From positions 62,001 through 126,000 of the forward strand of contig JAAXIC010000017.1 of the NCBI GenBank assembly GCA_012270555.1: a stretch of 64,000 bases of DNA. Reading direction: 5' to 3'. Origin of the DNA: Chloroflexota bacterium. GTDB lineage: Bacteria > Chloroflexota > UBA11872 > VXOZ01. The notes below the pieces were generated by a model. That model saw only the letters and a list, made by a program, of their open reading frames with translations, searched no databases and had not been told where the DNA came from. How positions within the stretch are numbered: position 1 is the first letter of the stretch; every line of letters starts with the position of its first letter. A program made the translations under genes and the position numbers. Below are positions 26,656-34,599 of this stretch, in pieces.

Positions 26656-26691
26656 CCCCTCTCCTGGTGGGAGAGGGATAGGGTGAGGGTG
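26656..26691. repeat. CCCTCTCC/GGGAGAGGG hairpin repeat (copy 1)
   Basis: CCCTCTCC and GGGAGAGGG form a stem with a TGGT loop, followed by ATAGGGTGAGGGTGA. The reverse-oriented copies at 26781-26817 and 50752-50788 share the core CCCTCACCCCGGCCCTCTCC. Repeats of this type are very common in intergenic DNA of many bacteria. Confidence 0.8.
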
Positions 26692-26780
26692 AATCTGCTC
26701 TGAACGCCAGTCGGTTTAGAGCCGGTTTGGTTTTGATATATATTGACTGTACAAGTCATGCGATGAGAACAGCGAGAAGA

Positions 26781-26817
26781 CCCCTCACCCCGGCCCTCTC
26801 CCCGAGGAGAGGGTGAA
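26781..26817. repeat. CCCTCTCC/GGGAGAGGG hairpin repeat (copy 2)
   Basis: CCCCTCACCCCGGCCCTC followed by TCCCCGAGGAGAGGGTGA is the reverse-oriented partner of the copy at 26656-26691. It forms a stem CCCTCTCC / GGAGAGGG around a CGA loop. Confidence 0.8.
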
Positions 26818-26853
26818 GCTTTTGCCCTCGGGACCTCGTTATGCAAAGGTCTC

Positions 26854-27147
26854 CTACTGAGAGAAGGGGATGCTCTGCGCTATGCTCCGCAGGAAGGCGC
26901 GTGCCCCGGCGTGGGCCGCGTGGAGGCGCACCACCGGCTTCACCACCTGCTCTCGCGAGATTTCATCGGTATACGTGGCAATACTCGCCACATGAGCTTG
27001 ACCGCTGTGCAGGAGGTCGCGCAGCGCAGCGTCGGCGCGGCGCACCATGCCTGCCAGCAGGAGAGTCAAGACCAGCACAAGCACGCTGAAGAAGAGCGCC
27101 TCGCTGACGAGTATGAGAATCGCAATGTCACGCCAAGCTGCCAGCAT
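26854..27147 (-). CDS. Small membrane protein of unknown function
   Basis: The 97-residue product has one strong N-terminal membrane segment (ILILVSEALFFSVLVLVLTLLLAGMV) and then a mainly helical cytoplasmic part (RRADAALRDLLHSGQ). It resembles DUF948-type proteins in layout and is similar to the third gene of this operon. The frame is open upstream, but the ATG at 27147 is preceded by AAGGG and lies 10 bases after the YtxH-like gene. Together the three minute genes look like one transcript. I do not recognise a function. Confidence 0.65.
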   Translation of the reverse strand: MLAAWRDIAILILVSEALFFSVLVLVLTLLLAGMVRRADAALRDLLHSGQAHVASIATYTDEISREQVVKPVVRLHAAHAGARAFLRSIAQSIPFSQ

Positions 27148-27157
27148 CAGTATGCCC

Positions 27158-27361
27158 TTACTGCTTGGCTTCCTCGAAGCGGGCGAGAAGCTCTTGTTCA
27201 GTCTCTTCCGCCGCTTCCGCCGCTTCGCGCCTGGCGACTTCAATCTGGCGGCGAACACTCTCGCGGAAGGTCTCGCCACTGCTCGGCGCGAGTAAGCCGC
27301 CAACTACCAAGCCGAGGGATATCCCCATCGCGAAGCCAACCGTAAATCCTAGCACGTGCAT
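27158..27361 (-). CDS. YtxH-like small membrane protein
   Basis: The 67-residue product starts with a Gly-rich transmembrane segment (GFAMGISLGLVVGGLLAPSSG) followed by a Glu/Ala/Arg-rich coiled-coil tail (RRQIEVARREAAEAAEETE). The LLAPSSGETFRESVRR motif is typical of YtxH proteins, which are often linked to stress or envelope functions. An AGGAG lies very close to the ATG. It is the middle of three tightly spaced small membrane genes (gaps of 12 and 10 bases). Confidence 0.8.
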   Translation of the reverse strand: MHVLGFTVGFAMGISLGLVVGGLLAPSSGETFRESVRRQIEVARREAAEAAEETEQELLARFEEAKQ

Positions 27362-27373
27362 CTTCTCCTTGTC

Positions 27374-27679
27374 CTAACTCTTTTGAATGCGTCTGACGGC
27401 ATCGGTCAACGTCCGCACAAACCGCAAGATGCCGATAGTCCTGCCCGCGGCCTTGGCAGTCGGACGCACAACGGCCTCACTCACGAACTGCGTCGTGCCC
27501 TTTACCGTATTGCTGGTTTCGGTAAGGGACCTGAGGAGCGGCCTGATCTCTTCCTGAAGTGTGCCGGCAAGTCGTACAACCGCCAGCACCAAGAAGAGCA
27601 CTGAAAACGCCATGAGGGCGGAGATGAAGGCAAGTACGATGACCGCTATGTCGCGTATCTCACTGAGGCCCAATGCCAC
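27374..27679 (-). CDS. Small membrane protein, DUF948-like layout
   Basis: The 101-residue product has one N-terminal transmembrane helix (IAVIVLAFISALMAFSVLFLVLAVV region) and an amphipathic tail containing LQEEIRPLLRSLTETSNTVKG. That tail pattern is seen in DUF948 proteins. The start is uncertain: the GTG at 27679 lies only 2 bases after AAAGGA, whereas a TTG at 27673 would have normal spacing. It is first in the three-gene run with the YtxH-like and 97-residue proteins. These could be envelope-stress or membrane-scaffold proteins, but that is a guess. Confidence 0.65.
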   Translation of the reverse strand: MALGLSEIRDIAVIVLAFISALMAFSVLFLVLAVVRLAGTLQEEIRPLLRSLTETSNTVKGTTQFVSEAVVRPTAKAAGRTIGILRFVRTLTDAVRRIQKS

Positions 27680-27814
27680 GATCCTTTCTCATACGTCAAG
27701 TTTTTAGAAACTGTAAGAATTGAGACTACTAGTACATGCGAGTCTGCGGCGTAGCCGCATGTGTTTCTCACTTGTCGCTGCCGAGGTCTGGGTGTCCGTA
27801 GGCAGTCTCCTTAC

Positions 27815-30274
27815 CTATTCGCTCGGGCTGCTCGCTGGTGCGCTGACGCCGGAACCTCTGCGCAGGAAGGGAATGAGCCGCCGTATGCCCAGATTCAGTC
27901 CCCGCCGGTAGAGCCGCCAGCGCAGTCTTCCCCAGGCCTTGACTGCAGTGTTCTTCTGCTGCGCAGAGATGCCTTGCGGGCTATAGAGCGATTCGGCGTA
28001 GGTGGTACAGATCGCCTGCACCGCGCTATCAGGAAAGCGCTTGTCAGAAGCCGGACGCACGTCGTTGAGCAAGATATAACCGTATTCATGCGGCGTATAG
28101 GCGGTCGAGGCGGGGATGCCTGCCAGCCTGCCGGCGCGCACCAACTTGCGATAGATGTGCCGCACCATTTGGTGGGGATTCATGCGTCGCTCTTGCACAA
28201 AGCCATACGTGAACCAACCCACTACGATAACGACCAATACCGCGAGCAGCGGGCGCAGATCGGGCAAGTCCGGCACTTCCACGCCGAGGATGCTGGTTCC
28301 CGGCACAGCCCCGCCGACTACGGCGGCCGCACCCGTAACCAAGAACTCCTCTTCACCAAGCTCGTCGTAGAACTCGTCAAGCTCAGGGTTCGCCGAACCG
28401 CTAATCTCAGCGGCGAGAATGCCGCGGTCTATGGGTGTTTGGTTGGGGCTCGGCTCGAAGGGAATCCAGCCGAGGCCGGCAAAGTACACTTCCGGCCACG
28501 TGTGCGCCTGCTTCTCGGTCACGACGAACCGGCGTTGCGCCACGTCGTACCGGCCGGTAGCAAAGCCTACGGCCAGGCGAGCAGGCACCCCCACTGTGCG
28601 CAGCATGACGACCATGGTGCTGGCGTAGTAGTCAGCGTAGCCGCGCTTGGCTTCGAAGAGAAAATAGTCAACCGCGTCCTTGTCCGCGGGCGGCGGCGGA
28701 ATGGCAATCGAATAGGGGATGCGCCGCAGGAAGAGCTCGATTGCCAAGGCCTTCTCATACTGCGATTCCTTCCCGCGCACAACGGTTCTTGTCAGGTCCA
28801 CCACGCGCTGCGGTAGCCTTGGCGCTTGCATATACCGGCGAACCTCGTCAGGAACCTCGCCCTGGGCATTCAGCAACTGGTCCTCCGTCGCAGTGGTAAC
28901 CAGGCTCTCAAGAGTGTACTCGAGGTCGGGCACCGCAACGCGCCGCGCGCGCAACAGGTCGTAGTCAAGCGGCGTGTCCGAGGAGGCTACCTGCACGCGG
29001 TATGGGATGTTGATGCTCGTCGGGAAGTCCGGCGCAAAGACGATGTCGCTGGGGCTATCCACAATGCGGAAGGTGAACGTCGCCGGTCGCCGGTAGCTCA
29101 CCGGCGGCGGGGGGATGGGTTCCTCGTTGGCTCTGCGGTCGAGCAGCGTTCCACTCGTGTTGTACCAGGTGTAGCCGGTATAGGCATCGAAGGTGGCGCC
29201 GCGCCAATAGCCGTTGAAATTGCTCTCGTCTGTTGTGACGTACATGCGGTACGGCTGGCTGAAGCGCCGGGGTCCGCTGAAGAGACGGTTGTCGGAGCCG
29301 AGGATAAGACCGATGCCGCTCGGATTCTGCACGCCTGAAAACAGCCGCTTGGCGGTATTGTCAATCTCAGACCATTCACCGCCGAAAACTGTCCAGAACG
29401 TCTCCGAGATCGGATTGCTGCCGACACGCGGCGCCATGGTCGCAACGAAGGTGATGGCGGTAGTCAAGATGACGCTTGCAATCAAGACATCCAGGCCGAC
29501 TTCGGTCGCATAGTCGAGCTTGCGGGACTCCCAGCGCTTGTGCAGCGCGTGCAGATTCAAGCGCACCATGAGCAGGAGCGTCGCGGCAAGGAACAAGACG
29601 AACGGCCAGCGTCCCTGGCCGGAGTACGCCAGGTTGATCACCATGGCAACGCCCGGTACGAGCGCCACTATCAAGACATCGTTGTGCCGGAAGAAGCCCC
29701 ACGTCGCCACGAACCCAATGGCCCACCCGACAAGGGTGATCCAAAACACGAACACGCCGTTGTCCTCTGAGTACGTGCCGCTGAGGCCGGCGCGCGTCCA
29801 GTCGAGTATACGAGCGCCAAAGTCGCTGGCATTTGTGAAAAAGGTGGACGCCGCATCAAGCGGAGGGATGGGCTGGGGCACCCCGCGTCCGCTAAGCAGA
29901 CCGCCAAGAGCGCCGAGGATCCACGTGAGGGTGTTCAACAGCAGCGCCAGGGCGTCTTGAAAGATGCGGTCGAGGGGCGGGAGGGCTTCGCTGACAAGCA
30001 AGAAGCAATAGACAATCCCGACAATTGCGCCGAGGATCCAGCCTTTCCGTGTGCTCCACCGCGTTTGGGCGGCGACAAAGCCAAAGAGCAGGCCGATTGC
30101 GGCCGTCGAAAAGATGGCTTCGGTGCCGATTGCCCAGCCCGATTGATGGATCGACCAAGAGCTTACCAGGACCATCGCTGCCAAGAGCAGGAGCGTGAGC
30201 CAATGCCTGAGCAAGGTTTCGAGCAAGCTCGGTCTATCCTCAGTGGACGTGTCGGTGTAAGGGAGATTTGCCAT
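27815..30274 (-). CDS. TgpA-like transglutaminase-core membrane protein with DUF4129 tail
   Basis: The 819-residue protein has about six N-terminal membrane helices (DUF3488-like region, about 20-260) and a large extracytoplasmic region with a transglutaminase-like core (about 450-640). A further transmembrane helix (RPLLAVLVVIVVGWFTYGFV) and a C-terminal DUF4129-type helical domain follow. In the core the catalytic Cys motif GYCxxFAS reads GYADYYAST, with Ala547 in place of Cys. The His region AHTWPEVYFAGLGWIPFEP is intact. It may be a non-catalytic member. The start is 4 bases after the DUF58 gene, the usual partner. A MoxR-type ATPase commonly completes such operons but is absent here. Confidence 0.88.
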   Translation of the reverse strand: MANLPYTDTSTEDRPSLLETLLRHWLTLLLLAAMVLVSSWSIHQSGWAIGTEAIFSTAAIGLLFGFVAAQTRWSTRKGWILGAIVGIVYCFLLVSEALPPLDRIFQDALALLLNTLTWILGALGGLLSGRGVPQPIPPLDAASTFFTNASDFGARILDWTRAGLSGTYSEDNGVFVFWITLVGWAIGFVATWGFFRHNDVLIVALVPGVAMVINLAYSGQGRWPFVLFLAATLLLMVRLNLHALHKRWESRKLDYATEVGLDVLIASVILTTAITFVATMAPRVGSNPISETFWTVFGGEWSEIDNTAKRLFSGVQNPSGIGLILGSDNRLFSGPRRFSQPYRMYVTTDESNFNGYWRGATFDAYTGYTWYNTSGTLLDRRANEEPIPPPPVSYRRPATFTFRIVDSPSDIVFAPDFPTSINIPYRVQVASSDTPLDYDLLRARRVAVPDLEYTLESLVTTATEDQLLNAQGEVPDEVRRYMQAPRLPQRVVDLTRTVVRGKESQYEKALAIELFLRRIPYSIAIPPPPADKDAVDYFLFEAKRGYADYYASTMVVMLRTVGVPARLAVGFATGRYDVAQRRFVVTEKQAHTWPEVYFAGLGWIPFEPSPNQTPIDRGILAAEISGSANPELDEFYDELGEEEFLVTGAAAVVGGAVPGTSILGVEVPDLPDLRPLLAVLVVIVVGWFTYGFVQERRMNPHQMVRHIYRKLVRAGRLAGIPASTAYTPHEYGYILLNDVRPASDKRFPDSAVQAICTTYAESLYSPQGISAQQKNTAVKAWGRLRWRLYRRGLNLGIRRLIPFLRRGSGVSAPASSPSE

Positions 30275-30278
30275 CTTG

Positions 30279-31589
30279 CTACCCTGCGCTTAGATCATGG
30301 ATACGGCTTGTTGCCGTAGTCTCCACTGTCTGTGCACGCCGCCGCACGTCTTCATCACCCTTCTCCAAGGCGATCGTGCGGAACTCTTGCCCTTGTTCGA
30401 TTTCGATGTATGAAATCCCGGCGGCGCCAAGCGCGTTTTGCAAGGGAGCGCTTGGCTTGGAGTCCCCGAACGTCTGCGGTACAAGGTGCAGCACCGTGGG
30501 CCGGATGCCTCTCCGAGAAACGTTGACCAAGATGGGCGCCAACGCGGGGTCGGTGCTCGGCGTGATGACGATAAGGCTCATGCTGCCCCGGATTTGCGGT
30601 GCGACTTCAGACAACACCTCTCCTACCTGCGCCCTACCTTGGGCGCGCACGACCGCCAGGATTTCCATGATGCGCCACATGTGCTGGCTGCCCTTGTTCG
30701 CGCGCAGAATGCGGTTATCTTCGCCGTAGGTAATGAGCCCAATGGACTTTTGCTCGCGGATCAAGCGGTAGACCAAGGCCGCGGCGAGCTTGACGCTGTA
30801 TTCTTCCGTAGACTCATCCTCTTCACCGGCTTGAACCGCCCGATCGAGGTCGAGCATGATCCACGTGCTCCCGCCCGGTTCCATATCAAATTCTTTCGTC
30901 TGCAAACGGCCGCGCCGCGCCGTGGTGGGCCAGTGAATAATGTGGAGCGCATCGCCGGGCACGAACTCGCGCACGCTGGCGGCGTCGGTAGTGAGGTGCA
31001 AGGCCCGCCGCAGCGAGCGCGATTCCCCAGTCTGGCGGCCGGTCGGCAGCGCCAGCCCCGGCACTTCGGTTATGGGCGGATAGACCAGAAACGTCGCTTC
31101 ATCAGGCAGAATCTTGGTGGCGCGGAAGATGCCGAACGGGTCACCCGTGTAGACGCGCAAGGGCCCCAGCCGGTAAAGACCCCGCCGGTTGCACAAAGCG
31201 CGCGTCTTCCACTCACGGTGCTCACGGGGGCCCAGCCCGGTGACGATGCCGGCCTCATAGCCGGGTACGTCTGAGTGGTCGTTCACCTCCACCCACAGCA
31301 CGGGCAGCGCACCGGAATTGGCGACGCGAAACGTCTCCACGATTTCATCGCCCAGCGTGGCCCACTTGGAAACCAGGTGCCGCTCGACGCTGAGATTGCG
31401 GATGTTCCTGGTGGTCCAAAAGTAACTCAGGGCGATAAGGCCGAGCATGGCGTACAGAAAGGAATAGAGCACGTTGATGCCGGAGATGAGGGCAAGCAAC
31501 AAGATGCCGGCGGTCAGCACAAAAATGAGCGGCCGCTCCAGTTGGACCTGAACTGCCCCTTGCTCTGCTTGACGATCAGCGTCTATCAT
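30279..31589 (-). CDS. DUF58 domain protein
   Basis: The 436-residue protein has two N-terminal membrane helices (VLTAGILLLALISGINVLYSFLYAMLGLIAL) and a vWA-like DUF58 domain. That domain contains RRALHLTTDAASVREFVPGDALHIIHW and STWIMLDLDRAVQ, with a DxDxx cation site. DUF58 proteins are usually encoded with MoxR AAA+ ATPases and transglutaminase-like TgpA proteins in complexes of unknown function, possibly in protein maturation. The gene is first in the operon with the TgpA-like gene, 4 bases apart. It is divergent from glyA. Confidence 0.9.
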   Translation of the reverse strand: MIDADRQAEQGAVQVQLERPLIFVLTAGILLLALISGINVLYSFLYAMLGLIALSYFWTTRNIRNLSVERHLVSKWATLGDEIVETFRVANSGALPVLWVEVNDHSDVPGYEAGIVTGLGPREHREWKTRALCNRRGLYRLGPLRVYTGDPFGIFRATKILPDEATFLVYPPITEVPGLALPTGRQTGESRSLRRALHLTTDAASVREFVPGDALHIIHWPTTARRGRLQTKEFDMEPGGSTWIMLDLDRAVQAGEEDESTEEYSVKLAAALVYRLIREQKSIGLITYGEDNRILRANKGSQHMWRIMEILAVVRAQGRAQVGEVLSEVAPQIRGSMSLIVITPSTDPALAPILVNVSRRGIRPTVLHLVPQTFGDSKPSAPLQNALGAAGISYIEIEQGQEFRTIALEKGDEDVRRRAQTVETTATSRIHDLSAG

Positions 31590-31892
31590 CTAGCACCGCC
31601 CAAGTACCTATGTCCGGTCGCGAAACGCGCCTTTCATATCACTATACCCCAAGCAACGGTAGGTCGCATTGCTTTCACGGGCAATTGTCGTTGCCGGGTA
31701 GCCGAAGAATTCTAACGTGAACACGCACAAGGGCGGTGCAACGTCTCGTTACCGATGCGTCACATGGGATGGGTCGCAAGGAGTGGCTCTATGCTAGGAT
31801 TAGGGTAGAAGATCTGTGCTATTGCTAAGCCTTAGTAGAGCACGCGCGCCCGCCAGTTAGGACAGGAGCCTCTTACGAAAGGACACGATGAA
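31590..31892. other. Divergent intergenic region upstream of glyA
   Basis: The 303-base gap between the DUF58 operon and glyA holds no gene that I can support. A leftward -10-like TATAGT (31641-31646) lacks a convincing -35. The plus-strand AAAGG at 31878-31882 is the glyA ribosome site. I see no riboswitch-like structure. Confidence 0.5.
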
Positions 31893-33173
31893 GTGGCCGA
31901 CGTGGTCGTCGAAGCCGTACAGAAAGTATTGACAGGAATGGAAAGCCTCGCGCAGCAAGATCCGGATGTCTACCAATGGATCGTCAAAGAGCGCCAGCGC
32001 CAGGAAGACCATCTGGAACTCATCGCCTCTGAGAACTATACGAGCGCCGCGGTGCGCGAGGCGTGCGGCTCGATTCTCACGAACAAGTATGCCGAGGGCT
32101 ATCCCGGACGGCGCTACTACGGCGGTTGTGAGTTTGTGGACGAGATCGAGCAACTCGGGATAGACCGGGCCAAGGCCCTATTTGGCGCGGAACACGCCAA
32201 CGTGCAACCATATTCAGGTTCTAATCCCAATGCCGCGGTCTACCTGGCTATGCTCGAGCCCGGTGACACGGTTATGGGCATGTCGCTGGCGCAAGGCGGA
32301 CACTTGACCCACGGGCACCCGAAGAATTTCTCTGGCCTCGTCTATAACTTCGTGCCCTATGGGGTGAATCTCGAAACGGAACTCATCGACTATGACGAGG
32401 TAGAGCGTATTGCCCATGAGTGCCAGCCGCGCCTAATTGTCGGCGGCGCTACGGCCTACTCGCGCATCATCGATTTCGCGCGCTTGCGGCAGATTGCCGA
32501 TGCTGTCGGTGCGTTGTTCCTCGTAGACATGGCGCATATTGCGGGTCTGGTCGCTACCGGGCTTCATCCGAGTCCGGTGCCGCATGCTCACTTCGTGACG
32601 TCATCTACCCACAAGACGTTGCGCGGGCCGCGCGGCGGACTCATCCTTTGCCAAGAGGAGTTCGCCAAGAAAGTGGATAGCGCCATCTTTCCAGGCTTGC
32701 AGGGCGGCCCGTTCATGCACATCATGGCGGGCAAGGCAGTGGCTTTGGCGGAGGCGATGACGCCGGAATTCAAGGCCTACAGCGAGTCCGTCATTGAAAA
32801 TGCCGACGCGCTGGCATCCACGCTCATGGAGCACGGCCTGCGGGTTGTCTCAGGCGGCACCGAGAACCATCTCATGGTGGTGGATTTTGGCAAGGAGGGG
32901 CCGTCCGGCAAGGTGGTAGAGGCGGCGTTGGCCAAGGCCAACATCACTGTGAACAAGAACACGGTACCCCGCGAGACCCGCTCGGCTTTCGTCACCAGCG
33001 GCATCCGCATCGGCTCACCCGCCGTCACGACGCGCGGCATGGGCGTGGCTGAGATGCAACGCATCGGCGCCGGTATTGCTGAGGTGGTGCACAATCGGAA
33101 AGATAAGACTACGCTGCAACGGGTGCAACAGGACGTACTCGACCTCTGTGGCGCATTCCCCGCGCCGGTGTAA
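31893..33173 (+). CDS. glyA: Serine hydroxymethyltransferase
   Basis: The 426-residue PLP enzyme interconverts serine plus tetrahydrofolate with glycine plus methylene-tetrahydrofolate. [19 protein letters not shown] near the N-terminus, [11 protein letters not shown] and the Schiff-base Lys in [15 protein letters not shown] identify it. The start is GTG at 31893, 10 bases after AAAGG; an in-frame ATG at 31938 is possible but has no good site. The C-terminus [12 protein letters not shown] is the usual end. It stands alone but would connect functionally to the methylated-glycine oxidases at the left of the window through glycine and folate-bound one-carbon units. Confidence 0.97.
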   Translation: MADVVVEAVQKVLTGMESLAQQDPDVYQWIVKERQRQEDHLELIASENYTSAAVREACGSILTNKYAEGYPGRRYYGGCEFVDEIEQLGIDRAKALFGAEHANVQPYSGSNPNAAVYLAMLEPGDTVMGMSLAQGGHLTHGHPKNFSGLVYNFVPYGVNLETELIDYDEVERIAHECQPRLIVGGATAYSRIIDFARLRQIADAVGALFLVDMAHIAGLVATGLHPSPVPHAHFVTSSTHKTLRGPRGGLILCQEEFAKKVDSAIFPGLQGGPFMHIMAGKAVALAEAMTPEFKAYSESVIENADALASTLMEHGLRVVSGGTENHLMVVDFGKEGPSGKVVEAALAKANITVNKNTVPRETRSAFVTSGIRIGSPAVTTRGMGVAEMQRIGAGIAEVVHNRKDKTTLQRVQQDVLDLCGAFPAPV

Positions 33174-33249
33174 GCATACAGCACTTCATTAAAGGCGCGT
33201 TACTGTCAGTTTCGGGCACTGTATGCTGGTTCAGATACGTTTACGGATT

Positions 33250-33278
33250 TGACAGTCAATCCTCTTTCAGAATAGGGT
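33250..33278 (+). promoter_or_regulatory. Possible promoter of the secreted repeat protein
   Basis: A perfect -35 box TTGACA (33250-33255) is followed after 16-17 bases by AATAGG (33272-33277), which matches the -10 consensus at three positions. It would give a leader of about 75 bases to the GTG at 33359. The weak -10 makes this tentative. Confidence 0.4.
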
Positions 33279-33358
33279 GTAATGAAGGTTGGGAGCCAAC
33301 CCTCCGCGAGATTGCATACATAGTGCAGCTCTGCTCGCTGCCTAGATAGGCGAACCCA

Positions 33359-34555
33359 GTGAAGTACCTTCAGCGCGCCTTAAGCATCCTAGTATTTGCT
33401 GTCCTTGTCCTTGCCGCTCTTTCTCCGGCCCTGAGAGTGCAGGCGGAGGTAACGCTGCCTCACGGTACTGTCGTTTCTCTGCAAGGCACTCCGCACCTAT
33501 GGTTTGTGGATGCAGAAGGCATCCTGCATTGGGGCGGCGACACACGGGCCCTGGCGGGGCGTCACATAGACTGGAACAAGCGGGTTGCAGCCAGTTTAGA
33601 AGAGCTCCAGGCCTTGGATATCGGCGATCCATGGCTTTCCACTGGACTGCTGAAAGATGGCGATCCAATCTATCTGGTTAAGTGGGAAGCGGAGTGGATG
33701 GAACCTCAGTTACTGCACATTCAGTCTTTGAGCGATGTCGAGTTGTTTGGTATAGACAGCAGCAACTATGGGGATTTCGTGCACGACATACCGACATGGG
33801 AAGCCGAATACGGGCTCTCAGTGAGCGATCTTGAGCGGTCTCCGTTGGAACCGGCCACGACGCCCGGTGATTCCACTCCAAGTTCAACCCCAGGAACGCC
33901 ATTGACGAGGGAGGCCGTGCTGCAACGCTTAGCTGCACTGGTCACCGACGACGATGACGACGATGATGACGACGACGCTACCGACACTGCGACTGCCACA
34001 GCTACGGCAACGGGGAGCCAAACCGCCACCGCAACCGCGACGGCGACAGACGACGGCACATCCACTACTCAAACGGCCACGGACGACACACCGGACAACC
34101 AGAATACGCTCACGGCTACAGCCACCGACACTGCCACGGCAACTGGCGATCAAACGGCCACGGCAACGGCGACGGCGACCGACGATGGCTTGTCCGCAAC
34201 TGCCACGGCAACAGACGATACTCCGGTCAATCAAGTCTCGGGCACGGGCACTGCCACAGACACCGCGACCGCTACCGGGACCGGCGACCAAACGGCTACG
34301 GCTACCGCCACAGCGACCGACGACGGCGCATCTGCGACGCAAACGAGCACGGATGACACCCCTGACGCACAGAACGTGCCTACGGCCACTGCCACTGCTA
34401 CCGCAACAGCGACAGCGACGGGCGAGCAAACGGCGACAGATACCGCCACCGCTACAGACGACGGCACGTCAGTGACGGTCACCGCAACCGATCCCACGGA
34501 CAGCACCCCCCTTGACACTGGCTCGGATGAAGATAGCGATGACGATAGCGACTAG
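33359..34555 (+). CDS. Secreted Thr/Ala/Asp repeat protein
   Basis: This 398-residue protein is of unknown function. A Sec signal peptide (about 1-29, cleavage after VQA) is followed by a roughly 150-residue folded region with short motifs such as HLWFVDAEGILHWGG and LLKDGDPIYLVKW. A Ser/Thr/Pro linker, a run of ten Asp (197-206) and about 190 residues of Thr/Ala-rich repeats come next. Four units beginning GSQ/GDQ/GDQ/GEQ at about 219, 263, 309 and 355 (period 44-46) each contain TATATATATDDG and TDDTP-type segments. The C-terminus is acidic, with no membrane anchor or sortase signal. The composition suggests an extracellular, probably calcium-binding or O-glycosylated stalk. Confidence 0.85.
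   Translation: MKYLQRALSILVFAVLVLAALSPALRVQAEVTLPHGTVVSLQGTPHLWFVDAEGILHWGGDTRALAGRHIDWNKRVAASLEELQALDIGDPWLSTGLLKDGDPIYLVKWEAEWMEPQLLHIQSLSDVELFGIDSSNYGDFVHDIPTWEAEYGLSVSDLERSPLEPATTPGDSTPSSTPGTPLTREAVLQRLAALVTDDDDDDDDDDATDTATATATATGSQTATATATATDDGTSTTQTATDDTPDNQNTLTATATDTATATGDQTATATATATDDGLSATATATDDTPVNQVSGTGTATDTATATGTGDQTATATATATDDGASATQTSTDDTPDAQNVPTATATATATATATGEQTATDTATATDDGTSVTVTATDPTDSTPLDTGSDEDSDDDSD
34013..34480 (+). repeat. Coding tandem repeat (four units of about 132-138 bp)
   Basis: Within the secreted protein gene, four imperfect direct repeats of about 132-138 bases encode alternating Thr-Ala stretches with DDG and DDTP-type acidic elements. The triplet-like ACNGCN composition makes the region prone to slippage. 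Confidence 0.75.
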
Positions 34556-34599
34556 GTATAACGAAGAAGCCGTTACCTTTTTCGTGAAACGGTAGCGCT

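Larger units (their letters stand above)
26544..26853. other. Repeat-bearing intergenic region
   Basis: This 310-base gap separates convergent genes and contains no credible gene. It carries two copies, in opposite orientation, of a hairpin repeat of the CCCTCACCC...CCCTCTCC type, at 26656-26691 and 26781-26817. Together they could base-pair into a long-range structure and serve as terminators. Confidence 0.7.
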
